DNA from: Sphingomonas japonica
Lineage (GTDB): Bacteria; Pseudomonadota; Alphaproteobacteria; Sphingomonadales; Sphingomonadaceae
Direction: 5' to 3'
Length of the DNA stretch: 64,000 nt
Assembly (NCBI RefSeq): GCF_006346325.1
Contig: NZ_VDYR01000001.1
Location: 558,001-622,000 of the forward strand
Positions 39,240 through 48,297 of this stretch are shown piece by piece. The notes beneath the pieces were generated by a model. It was not told where the DNA came from and did not search any database. It saw only the letters and a list, made by a program, of their open reading frames with translations. How positions within the stretch are numbered: position 1 is the first letter of the stretch; every line of letters begins with the position of its first letter. The translations under genes were made by a program, and so were the position numbers.

Positions 39240-39713
39240 TCAGGCCGCGGCCTGTTCCTCGCGATGCGGGATCGCCGCAGCGGCATCGCCGGTGCCGATC
39301 GCGATCTTCTTCGGCTTCATCGCTTCGGGAATTTCGCGGACCAGATCGATCGTCAGCAATCCGTCGCTGAGCCGCGCGTCCTCCACCCGCACGAAATCGG
39401 CGAGTTCGAAGCGGCGTTCGAAACTGCGATTGGCGATGCCGAGATGCACGAACGCCGCGCGCCCATTGTCGCCATCGTCGGCTTTCTTGCCGGTCACCAG
39501 CAGCAGGTTCTGCTGTGCGGTAATGTCGATCTCGTCAGCCTTGAAGCCGGCCACCGCCAGCGTGATGCGATAGCGATCATCGGACAGGCGTTCGAGATTG
39601 AACGGCGGGTAATTCTCGCTCGATGCGGCGCGGGCGCTGTTCTCGAGCAGGTCGAACAAGCGATCGAAGCCGATCGTCGAACGGCGATAGGGGGTGAAAT
39701 CGAACTGACGCAT
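39240..39713 (-). CDS. ibpA: Small heat-shock protein, Hsp20/alpha-crystallin family (IbpA-like)
   Basis: ATP-independent chaperone that holds unfolding proteins in large oligomers. The 157-residue protein starts MRQFDFTPYRRSTIGFDRLFDLLEN, typical of the IbpA class A form, followed by the alpha-crystallin domain (PPFNLERLSDDRYRITLAVAGFKADEIDI ... RSFERRFELADFV) and a C-terminal tail. The ATG at 39713 has GGAGGA eight bases upstream inside a ROSE-like hairpin. It has its own sigma-32-like promoter, so heat control acts at both transcription and translation (inference). Confidence 0.93.
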   Translation of the reverse strand: MRQFDFTPYRRSTIGFDRLFDLLENSARAASSENYPPFNLERLSDDRYRITLAVAGFKADEIDITAQQNLLLVTGKKADDGDNGRAAFVHLGIANRSFERRFELADFVRVEDARLSDGLLTIDLVREIPEAMKPKKIAIGTGDAAAAIPHREEQAAA

Positions 39714-39800
39714 GTCAAATCCTCCATTGAGCAAAATGTGCGTGGTGCCGGTGTCCGCTCATGCGCGACGTCGGCGTGGGCGACCCTGCTGAGGCGCCGC
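39714..39800 (-). promoter_or_regulatory. ROSE-like RNA thermometer in the hsp20 5' leader
   Basis: Immediately before the ATG the leader reads TTTTGCTC, AATG, GAGGATTTGAC. TTGCTC can pair with GAGGA: C-G, U-A, C-G, a G-G mismatch, U-A. This reproduces the ROSE signature in which a U(U/C)GCU stretch masks the AGGA ribosome-binding site through a G-G pair. Additional GC-rich hairpins lie upstream in an 85-base leader, as in ROSE elements of rhizobial and other hsp20 genes. Opening on heating would expose the site. Confidence 0.75.
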
Positions 39801-39809
39801 CTCAACGAT

Positions 39810-39837
39810 ATTTGGGATGGCTCCGCGCCGGTTCAAG
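39810..39837 (-). promoter_or_regulatory. Heat-shock (sigma-32-like) promoter of hsp20
   Basis: On the reverse strand CTTGAA (39837-39832) is followed after 15 bases by CCCAAAT (39816-39810), close to the sigma-32 consensus CTTGAA N13-17 CCCATNT. Transcription would start near 39800, giving a leader of about 85 bases that holds the ROSE-like element. Confidence 0.72.
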
Positions 39838-39879
39838 AGCGTCGCGCCCTCCGCCAACGCATCTAAAATGAGTATTGCA

Positions 39880-39885
39880 TATAAT
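39880..39885 (+). promoter_or_regulatory. Consensus -10 element of the TonB-dependent receptor gene
   Basis: A perfect TATAAT lies 44 bases before the receptor ATG. The -35 position has no good match, so an activator or a repressor-based control may be involved. The AT-rich block at 39862-39885 could be a Fur-type site but the match is too loose to call. Confidence 0.4.
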
Positions 39886-39928
39886 CCCGATCGGAATGAT
39901 AGGGGAATGGACTTCAGGGGAAAGCTCC

Positions 39929-42382
39929 ATGACCGTGACCGCCTTTTCGATCCTCTTGCTGAGCAGTGCCGCACAGCAGCTTGCGCCGCAGCCCGCTCTG
40001 CCCGTGGCGCCCGCGACTCAGCAGCAGACCGAGACCGAGGGCGCGCCCATCGAGACGCAGGCGAGCGCTGCGAACGATATCGTCGTGACTGCCCGTCGCC
40101 GCGAAGAGAGCGCGCAGGATGTGCCGATCGCGATATCGGTGCTGGGCGGAGCCGAGTTGGAGAATACCGGTACCTACAACGTCACCAAGTTGACGCAGGT
40201 GCAGCCGTCGCTGACGTTCTTCTCGACCAACCCGCGAAACTCTGCTGCGAACATCCGCGGGCTCGGCGCGCCGTTCGGGCTGACCAACGATGGGATCGAA
40301 CAGGGCGTCGGCATCTATGTCGACCAGGTCTATTACAGCCGCATCGCCTCGGCGACGTTCGACTTTCTCGACGTCGAGCGGATCGAGGTACTGCGCGGAC
40401 CGCAGGGAACGCTGTACGGCAAGAATACCACCGCCGGCGCGATCAACATCACTACCCGCCAACCGACGTTCGAACCCGAAGGACGACTGGAGCTGTCGGT
40501 CGGCAATCTCAGCTACGTCCAGGCCAAGGCGTCGGTGTCAGGACCGCTCGTCGCCGACAAGCTGGCGGTGCGGCTGGCGGCGTCGGCGACCAGCAGGCGC
40601 GGCACGATCTATAACGTGACGACCGGCAATTACGTCAACGAGCAAGACAATCTGGGCTTGCGCGGACAATTGCTGTGGCGTGCCACCGACGCGATCGATG
40701 TCACGCTGGCCGCCGACTATAATCGCCAGGACCCGGAATGCTGCGCCCAGATCTACGTGCGCACCGGGCTTACCCAGCGTCCGCTGAGCCGTCAGTTCGA
40801 TGCGCTTGCGGCAGCGTTCGACTATGCCCCGCCAAGCACCGACGCGTTCGATCGCCTCACCGATCTCGACAGCGACCTGCAGGCGAAGCAGGAGATCGGC
40901 GGCGTGTCGCTGCGCGCCGAATGGGATGTGGGGCCGGGCAGCCTGACATCGGTCACCGCCTATCGCTGGTGGGACTGGCAGCCGTCGAACGATCGCGACT
41001 TCATCGGCCTGCCGATCACGACGGTGTCGGCCAATCCGTCGCAGCAGGAGCAGTTCACGCAGGAATTCCGCTACGCATCCGCAAGCGGCGGGAACATCGA
41101 TTATGTCGTGGGCGCGTTCGCGTTCCATCAGACGATCGCCACGCAGGGCGCGCAAGAGCAGGGGCCTGCCGCGAGCCGCTGGCTGCTCAATCCGTCGAGC
41201 TGCGCGACCGACCCCGCGTGCGCCGCCAACGATCCGTCGGTGCTCGACGGGCTGCGGTCGGAAAACGACATCGATTTCAGCAACACCAGCGCGGCGCTGT
41301 TCGGACAGCTGACGTGGCGCGTCACCGACCGGCTGCGGCTACAGCCCGGACTTCGCCTGAACTACGACAAGAAGACCGGATCATATCTGGCCACGGTCAC
41401 CACCGGCAGCGGCAGCACCGACCTTTCGAGCGACCAGCGCGGGGTGCTGGCGCCGCAATCCTATGATGCCGAATTCAGTGACTGGAATATTTCCGGCGAT
41501 TTCACCGCGTCGTACGACTTTGCAGACGATGTGCTGGGCTATGCAACCTATGCCCGCAGCTTCAAATCGGGCGGTATCAACCTGTCGGGCCTGCCGCTGG
41601 ACGGCGACAACAATCCGATCCTCAGCGCCGGGTCGGTGCGGCCCGAAACGGTCGATCATTTCGAACTGGGGCTGAAAACGCAGTTGTTCGCGCGCAAGGC
41701 TACCTTCAACGTCGCGGCATTCTGGACCGACATCCGCGATTACCAGGCAACGGTCACCAACGGGCAGCTGGGCGTATTGCGCGGCTATCTCGCCAATGCC
41801 GATCGCGTGCGCATCCGCGGGGTAGAAAGCGACCTTTCGGTGCGGCCGAACGATCGCGTCAGCTTCTACGTCAACGCGGCCTATCTCGACCATGAATATG
41901 TCCGCTTCGTCGATGCGCCGTGCCCGCCCGAGCTGTCGGGGGGCGCCGCCGCGACGGCAGACAATCCCGCCAGCGCGCCGGGGACGCCAGGGGGTTTCAG
42001 CCCCCCGAACTGCGATATTTCGGGACAATGGCTGCCGGGCATCTCCAACTGGAATTTCTCGGGCGGCGGCGAGGTCAATGCACCGACCACACTGCTCGGC
42101 ATGAGCGGGGAGGCCTATGCCGGGATCGACGCCAGCTATCGCTCGAAATTCTCGTCCAACCCGTCGCGTTCCGCCTATACCGACATCGACGGCTATGGTC
42201 TGGTAAACCTGCGCGTCGGGTTCCGGTCGGGGCGCGAATGGAACATCTTCGGCTGGGTCCGCAACGCGTTCGATGCCGAATATTACGATGTGCTGGCGAC
42301 GCAATCGGGCAATACCGGGCTGGTCGTCGGACAGCCCGGCGATCCGCGCACCTATGGGCTGAGTGTCAGCCGAGCGTTCTGA
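39929..42382 (+). CDS. TonB-dependent outer-membrane receptor
   Basis: An 817-residue outer-membrane beta-barrel with an N-terminal signal peptide (MTVTAFSILLLSSAAQQ), a TonB-box-like NDIVVTARRREESAQDVP near residue 50, the plug domain (NIRGLG, VERIEVLRGPQGTLYGKNTTAGAINI, with the LRGPQG and NxxAGA motifs), and a barrel ending in a C-terminal Phe (TYGLSVSRAF), the outer-membrane insertion signal. Long receptors of this class in sphingomonads often import aromatic or polyphenol-like compounds or siderophores; the ligand here is unknown. It depends on the TonB/ExbBD system of the window's first operon or a paralogue. Confidence 0.93.
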   Translation: MTVTAFSILLLSSAAQQLAPQPALPVAPATQQQTETEGAPIETQASAANDIVVTARRREESAQDVPIAISVLGGAELENTGTYNVTKLTQVQPSLTFFSTNPRNSAANIRGLGAPFGLTNDGIEQGVGIYVDQVYYSRIASATFDFLDVERIEVLRGPQGTLYGKNTTAGAINITTRQPTFEPEGRLELSVGNLSYVQAKASVSGPLVADKLAVRLAASATSRRGTIYNVTTGNYVNEQDNLGLRGQLLWRATDAIDVTLAADYNRQDPECCAQIYVRTGLTQRPLSRQFDALAAAFDYAPPSTDAFDRLTDLDSDLQAKQEIGGVSLRAEWDVGPGSLTSVTAYRWWDWQPSNDRDFIGLPITTVSANPSQQEQFTQEFRYASASGGNIDYVVGAFAFHQTIATQGAQEQGPAASRWLLNPSSCATDPACAANDPSVLDGLRSENDIDFSNTSAALFGQLTWRVTDRLRLQPGLRLNYDKKTGSYLATVTTGSGSTDLSSDQRGVLAPQSYDAEFSDWNISGDFTASYDFADDVLGYATYARSFKSGGINLSGLPLDGDNNPILSAGSVRPETVDHFELGLKTQLFARKATFNVAAFWTDIRDYQATVTNGQLGVLRGYLANADRVRIRGVESDLSVRPNDRVSFYVNAAYLDHEYVRFVDAPCPPELSGGAAATADNPASAPGTPGGFSPPNCDISGQWLPGISNWNFSGGGEVNAPTTLLGMSGEAYAGIDASYRSKFSSNPSRSAYTDIDGYGLVNLRVGFRSGREWNIFGWVRNAFDAEYYDVLATQSGNTGLVVGQPGDPRTYGLSVSRAF

Positions 42383-42514
42383 AGCTCGGCCACGCCGGAC
42401 GACGATCCGGCTCCACCGTGCGGGAACGTGCCCCATCGGCTGGATGCTCGCGATGGTCGGCCTTCGCACGGGGAGCGGGGCGACAGTTTGAACAAGCTCC
42501 TGCCGAACGACAAA

Positions 42515-42540
42515 CGCCCGGGCTGTTTCCAGCCCGGGCG
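42515..42540 (-). terminator. Strong hairpin downstream of the small ORF and the TonB receptor
   Basis: An 11-bp perfect stem, CGCCCGGGCTG (42515-42525) with CAGCCCGGGCG (42530-42540), around TTTC. On the reverse strand it is followed by TTTGT, giving a usable terminator 28 bases after the stop of the reverse-strand 40-codon ORF. On the forward strand no T run follows, so it is weaker there. Confidence 0.65.
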
Positions 42541-42568
42541 CCTGCGTGACGATCGCTCGTCAGCCCCC

Positions 42569-42691
42569 TTAGTGCTCCCGGCCCGCACGCTTGCCCTCCC
42601 AGACAAACGGGGCCTTGAAGCCTTCCCCGAACCACGGCCGTTGCCTGCGTTTCAGTGATTGCCGGATAGGAAAAAATGGGCGGTTTGTCAC
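42569..42691 (-). CDS. Probable small basic protein of 40 residues
   Basis: A short reverse-strand frame with GTG start (42691) and TAA stop (42569-42571). It encodes a strongly basic protein, MTNRPFFPIRQSLKRRQRPW at the N-terminus and GFKAPFVWEGKRAGREH at the C-terminus. The codons are mostly GC-ending, and the frame ends just before an intrinsic terminator, both in favour of a real gene. The start codon lies inside an inverted repeat (TGTC-A-CCGC-AAAT-GCGG-C-GACA, 42686-42707) that could be a regulatory hairpin. No ribosome-binding site is obvious. Function unknown; possibly a ribosome- or membrane-associated small protein. Confidence 0.5.
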   Translation of the reverse strand: MTNRPFFPIRQSLKRRQRPWFGEGFKAPFVWEGKRAGREH

Positions 42692-42823
42692 CGCAAATGC
42701 GGCGACACCGTGACGAATCGCTTCACCCTGTGTTCATTCGGCAACAGCGCAATTGCGCCGACCGGCATCCCGCCGTAGAGCCTCGGCACCGGGCCGCTCG
42801 CGCTCGCATGGGAAAGACGCTTC
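42692..42823. other. lolC upstream region
   Basis: No gene. It contains a 12-base perfect palindrome GCGCAATTGCGC at 42747-42758, a possible operator for lolC or for the small reverse-strand gene. A clear promoter was not identified. Confidence 0.3.
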
Positions 42824-44074
42824 ATGTTCCTCACGCGCTATGAGCGGATGATCGCGCGCCGCTATCTGCTGCCGGGTAGGGGAGAGGCGTTCATCTTCCT
42901 CGTCGCCTCGATCAGCCTGGTCGCGGTAATGCTCGGCGTCGCCGCGCTCGTCATCGTGATGAGCGTGATGAACGGGTTTCGGGCCGAACTGTTCGACAAG
43001 ATCGTCGGCCTCAATGGCCATGCGGTGGTGCAGGGCTATGGCGGCCAGTTGCGCGACTGGCGCGACATCGCCGACGAAATCCGCAAATCTCCGGGCGTGA
43101 CCGGCGCGACGCCGCTGGTCGAGCAGCCGCTGATGGCGAACTTCAACGGGCGTGTCGAAGCGGTCCTGACCCGCGGCATGCGCGTCGAGGACATCCGCAG
43201 CAACCCGACGATCCGCGACAATGTCATCCTCGGCGACCTGTCGCGGCTGACGCCGAGCAGCGGCAACATCGCGGTCGGCTCGCGGCTCGCCCAGAATCTT
43301 GGTGCTACGGTGGGCAGCGACGTCTCGCTGATCAGCCCGCAAGGGCCGGCAACGCCGTTCGGCACGGTGCCGCGGATCGTGTCCTACCGCATCGCCGCGA
43401 TCTTCGAGGTCGGCGTCTATGATTACGACAAGGCGTTCGTGATCATGCCGATGGAGGACGCGCAGACCTTGCTGCTGATGGGTGATTCGGTCGGCATGAT
43501 CGAGATCGACACGGTCGATCCAGACAATATCGACGAGATCATGGCCCCGGTCGCGCAGATCGTCGGATCGCGCGGCGTCGTCAACGACTGGCGCAACATG
43601 AATGCGCAGCTGTTCGAGGCGCTGCAGGTCGATCGACTGGTGACGTTCACCGTGCTGTCGATCCTGATCCTGGTCGCGGTGTTCAACATCCTGTCGTCGC
43701 TGATCATGCTGGTGCGCGCCAAGACCCGCGACATCGCCATCCTGCGCACAATGGGTGCGACTCGCTACGGCCTGATCCGCATCTTCGTGACGGTCGGCAC
43801 GATCATCGGGTCGCTGGGCATCCTCGCCGGGCTGGTGCTGGGGTTCGTGACGTTGTTCTTTCGCCAGCAGGTGCTCGGTTTCCTTGGGCTGGTTACCGGC
43901 CAGAATATCTGGGACCCGTCGATGCGCTACCTGACCGAATTGCCGTCCAAGACCGACCCGGTCGAGATCGCTGGCATCGTCGCGATGGCGTTCGTGTTCA
44001 GCTTCCTCGCGACGCTGTATCCTGCGTTCAAGGCGGCGAGCACCGATCCGGTGCAGGTGCTGCGCTATGAATGA
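42824..44074 (+). CDS. lolC: Lipoprotein-releasing ABC transporter permease LolC/LolE
   Basis: Inner-membrane component that frees lipoproteins for transport to the outer membrane. The 416-residue protein has the LolC/E layout: N-terminal [67 protein letters not shown], a large periplasmic domain (about 50-270), and three membrane segments at the C-terminus ([69 protein letters not shown]). It overlaps lolD by eight bases. A single permease gene suggests a homodimer (LolF type), common in Alphaproteobacteria. Confidence 0.92.
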   Translation: MFLTRYERMIARRYLLPGRGEAFIFLVASISLVAVMLGVAALVIVMSVMNGFRAELFDKIVGLNGHAVVQGYGGQLRDWRDIADEIRKSPGVTGATPLVEQPLMANFNGRVEAVLTRGMRVEDIRSNPTIRDNVILGDLSRLTPSSGNIAVGSRLAQNLGATVGSDVSLISPQGPATPFGTVPRIVSYRIAAIFEVGVYDYDKAFVIMPMEDAQTLLLMGDSVGMIEIDTVDPDNIDEIMAPVAQIVGSRGVVNDWRNMNAQLFEALQVDRLVTFTVLSILILVAVFNILSSLIMLVRAKTRDIAILRTMGATRYGLIRIFVTVGTIIGSLGILAGLVLGFVTLFFRQQVLGFLGLVTGQNIWDPSMRYLTELPSKTDPVEIAGIVAMAFVFSFLATLYPAFKAASTDPVQVLRYE

Positions 44075-44741
44075 TCCGGTTCTCTCGACCCGCGGTCTTC
44101 AGCGCAGCTTCACCCAGGGCGGCGCGACCATTGAGGTGCTGCGCGGCATCGACCTCGACGTCCATTCAGGCGAGATCGTCGCACTGCTCGGCCCGTCGGG
44201 GTCGGGCAAGTCGACGTTGCTGCAGGCGGTCGGACTGCTGGAAGGCGGTTTCGACGGATCGATCCGCATCGCGGGGGTCGAGGCGGCGAAGCTCGATAGC
44301 CATGGCCGCACCGAAATGCGGCGCGACCGGCTCGGCTTCATCTATCAGTTTCACCATCTGCTGCCCGATTTCAACGCGATGGAGAATGTCCTCCTGCCGC
44401 AGCTGATCCACGGCGCGCAGCGCAACGAGGCCGAGGAACGGTCGAACACGCTGCTCGGTGCTCTGGGATTGGCGCAGCGCCTGACCCACCGCCCCAATCA
44501 GCTTTCGGGCGGTGAGCAGCAGCGCGTCGCAGTCGCGCGTGCGCTCGCCAACCGGCCGATGCTGGTGCTGGCGGACGAGCCCACCGGCAATCTCGACGAG
44601 GCGACCGCCGATATCGTGTTCGACGAGTTTCTGAGGCTGGTGCGCGGTGAGGGGTCGGCGGCGCTGGTCGCGACGCATAACGAGCGCATCGCCCGGCGGA
44701 TGGATCGTGTGCTGCGGCTGCACGAGGGGCATCTGGAGTGA
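44067..44741 (+). CDS. lolD: Lipoprotein-releasing ABC transporter ATPase LolD
   Basis: Cytoplasmic ATPase powering LolC/E. The 224-residue protein has Walker [19 protein letters not shown], the MacB/LolD-type [22 protein letters not shown], the ABC signature [17 protein letters not shown], and Walker [17 protein letters not shown] with a downstream VATHNERIA switch His. Overlaps lolC and the next acetyltransferase gene. Confidence 0.95.
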   Translation: MNDPVLSTRGLQRSFTQGGATIEVLRGIDLDVHSGEIVALLGPSGSGKSTLLQAVGLLEGGFDGSIRIAGVEAAKLDSHGRTEMRRDRLGFIYQFHHLLPDFNAMENVLLPQLIHGAQRNEAEERSNTLLGALGLAQRLTHRPNQLSGGEQQRVAVARALANRPMLVLADEPTGNLDEATADIVFDEFLRLVRGEGSAALVATHNERIARRMDRVLRLHEGHLE

Positions 44742-45337
44742 GCGCATGGACGACCGTGCCCACGCTTCCGGGACGGCACGTTACGCTGCGCCCGCTCGAG
44801 CGGCACGATCGATCCGCCCTGCTCGAAGCCTTTGTCGGGCTGGAAGGCAGTTTCGCCACTACCGTACCGAGCGCCGCCACGATCGACGAATGGTACGACC
44901 GGATCGAGCACGAACAGGCGGCGGGGCGTGCGTTGCCCTTCGCGGCGTTGGACGAGCGAGGACGGGTGGCGGGCACTACCCGCTTCCTGAGAATGAACGA
45001 GCGCCACCGCCGCGTCGAAATCGGCGGCACCGTGTTTGCGCGACGCGTGCAGCGCACCGGCTTCAATACCGAGGCCAAGCGGTTGATGCTGGGCCATGCG
45101 TTCGAGGTGATGGATGTGCTGTGCGTGCAATTGCGCACCGATTTCCTGAATCGCCAGTCGCGCGCCGCGATCGAGCGGCTCGGCGCCCGCCTTGATGGGG
45201 TCTTGCGCGGGCACCTGATCCTGGGCGAGCATCGACGCGACACGGTGGTCTACAGCATCCTTGCGCATGAGTGGCCGGGGGTGCGGCGCAATCTCGATGC
45301 GCTCATCGCCCGTCATCAGCAGGAGCCGACACGATGA
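44738..45337 (+). CDS. GNAT family N-acetyltransferase (RimJ/RimL-like)
   Basis: A 199-residue acetyl-CoA-dependent acyltransferase. Features include [19 protein letters not shown] at the start, the beta-bulge [71 protein letters not shown] with the Q/R-x-x-G-like acetyl-CoA loop. The substrate may be a protein N-terminus or a small amine. Overlaps lolD and gpx by four bases each, so it belongs to the lolC-lolD operon. Confidence 0.86.
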   Translation: MSAWTTVPTLPGRHVTLRPLERHDRSALLEAFVGLEGSFATTVPSAATIDEWYDRIEHEQAAGRALPFAALDERGRVAGTTRFLRMNERHRRVEIGGTVFARRVQRTGFNTEAKRLMLGHAFEVMDVLCVQLRTDFLNRQSRAAIERLGARLDGVLRGHLILGEHRRDTVVYSILAHEWPGVRRNLDALIARHQQEPTR

Positions 45338-45813
45338 CCGAGTTGACCGCGATCCCCGTCACCGCCGCCGACGGCACGCCGACCACGCTCGCCGAACATG
45401 CCGGCAAGGTGCTGCTGATCGTCAACACTGCGTCCAAATGCGGCTTCACGCCGCAATATGAGGGGCTGGAGGCGCTGCATCGCCGCTACGCGCCGCGCGG
45501 CTTTGCCGTGCTCGGCTTTCCGTGCAACCAGTTCGGTGCGCAAGAGCCTGGCGATGCCGAGGAGATCGCCAGCTTCTGTTCGCTGACCTACGACGTCACC
45601 TTTCCGATGTTTGCCAAGGTCGACGTCAACGGCGACGATGCCGCGCCGCTCTACCGCCACCTCAAGGACGCCGCGCCGGGCCTGCTCGGCAGCAAGGCGA
45701 TAAAGTGGAACTTCACCAAGTTCCTGGTCGATCGCTCCGGCAAGGTCGTCGATCGCTATGCACCGCAAACCACCCCCGAGGCGATCGCGGCGGATATCGA
45801 ACGCCTGCTCTAA
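45334..45813 (+). CDS. gpx: Glutathione peroxidase-like thiol peroxidase
   Basis: Reduces hydrogen peroxide or lipid peroxides with thiol donors. The 159-residue protein contains the Cys version of the active site, NTASKCGFTPQYEGLEALH (peroxidatic Cys near residue 36), FPCNQFGAQEPGD (second Cys, Gln) and the Trp in KWNFTKFLVDRSGKVVDRYAP. ATG at 45334 overlaps the acetyltransferase stop. Its end overlaps the convergent gspK stop by four bases. Confidence 0.93.
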   Translation: MTELTAIPVTAADGTPTTLAEHAGKVLLIVNTASKCGFTPQYEGLEALHRRYAPRGFAVLGFPCNQFGAQEPGDAEEIASFCSLTYDVTFPMFAKVDVNGDDAAPLYRHLKDAAPGLLGSKAIKWNFTKFLVDRSGKVVDRYAPQTTPEAIAADIERLL

Positions 45814-46703
45814 CCGTCCGTGACCGCCGCGAAGCCCGGAGCGTCGGGCGGGACGGCGGCATTGCGCCAGCGCTCGACCGTCGCCACGCGGACCGCCCCG
45901 TCGACCTGACGCCGCTGGATCAGCGCCGCTGCCTGCTGGCTGGTATCGCCGATCGTCGCGCGGGTCCGAACCCAGAAGATGTTCGATCTGAACCCCGTCC
46001 CCGGCGGCATCGTTACGTCCTGATCGCTGAGGTCGTCTGCGGTGAGGAAACCTTGCCGCTCGCGGATCGCCACTAGCCGCTGCGCGACGTCGGGATCGCG
46101 CAGCAGCAGCGCCAGCATCTGCTCGGTCGCGGCATTGAGGTTGATCTGGGTGACGCCCGGCAACGCGGTGGCAAGCTGCTCGAGCCGCTGCGCCGCCTCT
46201 GGCGGCACCCCGGCGAGGCGGATCGGGCGCAGGTCGGTGACGGGGCCGGCCTCGCGGACGAACAGAATCGCCTGTGCGGTCTGCTCGGGGGTGAGCCCCG
46301 CTTCGCGGGCGATCGTCTCGAACAGGATCACCGAGGCGATCTGGCCCGAACGGATATTGTTGATGTTGAAGCGGCCCTGCGCATCGGCGATCGCCAGATC
46401 GAACGTGCCGCCTTCGATCGGGGCGCCGCTTTCGGACAGCGCGGCCCAGGGCTCGCCGCGGTGATCCTCGCGGTCCGAGGCTTCGGCATCGCGGCGCAGT
46501 GCGACGATCGCTGAAACCTCGCCGCCGCGCACCACCGCCATCGCCCGCGCCGCTTCGCGATTGCGCAGGCCGCGGTCGAGCGCGATTTCCTCGCGGGTGA
46601 TCATCAGCAGCACCATGCCCGCGGCGATCGCCACGAACATCAGCACGTTGATGAGGATCATGCCTTGTTCCGGCACTTCGACGGCAGGGCGTTCGCGGTT
46701 CAT
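45810..46703 (-). CDS. gspK: Type II secretion minor pseudopilin GspK
   Basis: Tip minor pseudopilin of the type II secretion system. The 297-residue protein has a prepilin leader ending in EQG|MILINVLMFVAIAAGMVLLM (residues about 12-35), lacking the usual Glu at +5 as is normal for GspK, then an alpha-helical domain with RFNINNIRSG and a C-terminal helix-hairpin-helix-like LNAATEQMLALLLRDPDVAQRLVAIRERQGFLTADDL. ATG at 46703 is chosen over an upstream open stretch and overlaps gspJ by ATGA. Confidence 0.9.
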   Translation of the reverse strand: MNRERPAVEVPEQGMILINVLMFVAIAAGMVLLMITREEIALDRGLRNREAARAMAVVRGGEVSAIVALRRDAEASDREDHRGEPWAALSESGAPIEGGTFDLAIADAQGRFNINNIRSGQIASVILFETIAREAGLTPEQTAQAILFVREAGPVTDLRPIRLAGVPPEAAQRLEQLATALPGVTQINLNAATEQMLALLLRDPDVAQRLVAIRERQGFLTADDLSDQDVTMPPGTGFRSNIFWVRTRATIGDTSQQAAALIQRRQVDGAVRVATVERWRNAAVPPDAPGFAAVTDG

Positions 46704-47260
46704 CGCACTTCGCCATAGGCCGGCGCAGCGGGCAGCGCGACCACCCGCCGCAGCATACCGCCCGGGGAGGCGGAAACGCTGAGTTCGACTGCGACCGCGC
46801 GCGGCCATTGCTCGGCGGTTTCCTCGCTGAGCGGCCAGCGTGGCTGCCAGCCGGCACCTTCATAGAAGCCCCAGCGCGCGCCCTGCACGCCGGTCAGGAC
46901 GACCTGCGGGATGCCCTGGACGGTGCGGATCAGCGAGCCTGCAGCCAGCGTGTAGCGGATCTCGACGGGCGGACCGCCAAAGCCGGGCGCAGCGCGGGTG
47001 AAGATGAGCTCACTGCCGCCGCCGATGATCCTGCCGCGCGCGACCTGATCGATATCGGTGGACATCAGCAGCATCGCGCGCTGGAGGTCGGCCATGCGGT
47101 CGAACCGCACCTCGGTGCGCCGCTCCACGCCCAGAATCGAATCGACCAGCGCCAGTCCCGCCACTGCGATCAGCGCGAACAGGCCAAGCGAGATCATCAG
47201 CTCGATCAGCGTGAAGCCCGCCGCCGCGTCGCGCTGCTCCCCGGCTTGCGGCATGGTCAC
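46700..47260 (-). CDS. gspJ: Type II secretion minor pseudopilin GspJ
   Basis: Minor pseudopilin, 186 residues. The prepilin leader ends AAG|FTLIELMISLGLFALIAVAGLALVDSIL with the +5 Glu, cleaved by a prepilin peptidase such as the one at 22.3 kb. The globular domain follows (RAMLLMSTDIDQVARGRIIGGGSELIFTRAAPG). Start 47260 or the Met two codons later. Upstream it overlaps a periplasmic-binding-fold gene by ATGA, instead of the usual gspI. Confidence 0.9.
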   Translation of the reverse strand: MTMPQAGEQRDAAAGFTLIELMISLGLFALIAVAGLALVDSILGVERRTEVRFDRMADLQRAMLLMSTDIDQVARGRIIGGGSELIFTRAAPGFGGPPVEIRYTLAAGSLIRTVQGIPQVVLTGVQGARWGFYEGAGWQPRWPLSEETAEQWPRAVAVELSVSASPGGMLRRVVALPAAPAYGEVR

Positions 47261-48297
47261 GCGCCCTGGCTGACGGCCACTTTCTCATAGCCTGCAGGGC
47301 CGGCAACGAGGATTGCCATGTCACGCGCCACGCTGCCGTCGGTGCGGAAACGCAAGGGACCGGTCACGCAGTCGAAGCTGGTTTCGGCGAGCAGCCCGCC
47401 GCGGCTGAGCATGTCCTTGGCGCGCAGCTGCTCCGCCACGAAGGTGGCATCGTGCGCCAGCGCCGCGATCGCGCCCGGACTGCCGCCGTTGCGGGAAGTG
47501 AACGCGCTGGCGAAATCGCCGAAGCTGTCTGGGTCGGGCGCTGCGATCCAGGCGCCGTCGAGCGCCTCGAGCGAGGCGGGGCGATGGTCGAGCCCCTGGA
47601 CGGTGGCGAGCAGTTGGATCCCCGTGGTCTGGAGGTTGCGCGCTGCCGCCAGCAGCGCATCGCCGCCGCCGGGCACCAGGATGGCGTCTGGCGCATCGCC
47701 CGCAGCGGGAGCCGGTTGGCCGGAGACGACTTCGATCGTGCGTACGTCCATCCCGATGCTGCCCTGCATGTTGCGCGCGGTACTGGCCGACAGGATCGAC
47801 CATGGGGTGCCGTCGGAAATCACCGCGATCTTGCGTACCCCGCGTGACCGGGCATAGCGCAGTACCGCGCCGGTTACCGATGCGGCGGTAATGCCGAACA
47901 CGAATGCGCCGGTCGATCGGATCGCGGGATCGTTGGTAAAGGCGATCACCGGCAGGTCGGAGGGGACTGTTCCAGCCACGGCGCGCGCCTCGGCCTGGGT
48001 GAGCGGCCCGAGGATCATCGCGGCCTTTTTCTTTTGTGCCGCCTGCGCGGCTGCGGTGGCGCCGGCCGGCGTACCAGCGGTATCGAACACCAACAGGCGC
48101 GAGGGGTCGTTTTGCGCGAGCATGGCGGCATTGCGCATGCTAAGCCCCAGTTCGGCATGTTCCCCGGTCATCGGGACGAGCAGGGCGAGCGGGCGCTTGT
48201 CGACCTTTTTCGCCGCAAACACAGGGGACGCGACCCATGTCGCCGACGATACGACTAGGGCGGACTGAAGAAACTGCAATGCACCGCGTCGATTCAC
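47257..48297 (-). CDS. Periplasmic binding-fold protein (LpoA/penicillin-binding-protein-activator or LivK-like)
   Basis: A 346-residue exported protein. After a signal peptide (MNRRGALQFLQSALVVSSATWVASPVFA) it has a type 1 periplasmic-binding fold: KRPLALLVPMTGEHAELGLSMRNAAMLA, MILGPLTQAEARAVAG, PVIAFTNDPAIRSTGAFVFG and DAILVPGGGDALLAAAR, similar to the N-terminal part of amino-acid-binding proteins and of LpoA-type PBP activators. GTG at 48297 gives the best signal peptide; an ATG seven codons upstream is possible. Coupled to gspJ by ATGA. No transporter genes accompany it, which argues against a transport role. Confidence 0.78.
   Translation of the reverse strand: MNRRGALQFLQSALVVSSATWVASPVFAAKKVDKRPLALLVPMTGEHAELGLSMRNAAMLAQNDPSRLLVFDTAGTPAGATAAAQAAQKKKAAMILGPLTQAEARAVAGTVPSDLPVIAFTNDPAIRSTGAFVFGITAASVTGAVLRYARSRGVRKIAVISDGTPWSILSASTARNMQGSIGMDVRTIEVVSGQPAPAAGDAPDAILVPGGGDALLAAARNLQTTGIQLLATVQGLDHRPASLEALDGAWIAAPDPDSFGDFASAFTSRNGGSPGAIAALAHDATFVAEQLRAKDMLSRGGLLAETSFDCVTGPLRFRTDGSVARDMAILVAGPAGYEKVAVSQGA

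Noticed and set aside
39862..39885. Possible Fur box before the TonB-dependent receptor
   Set aside because: AT-rich, but the match to a Fur-type palindrome is too loose to support iron regulation.
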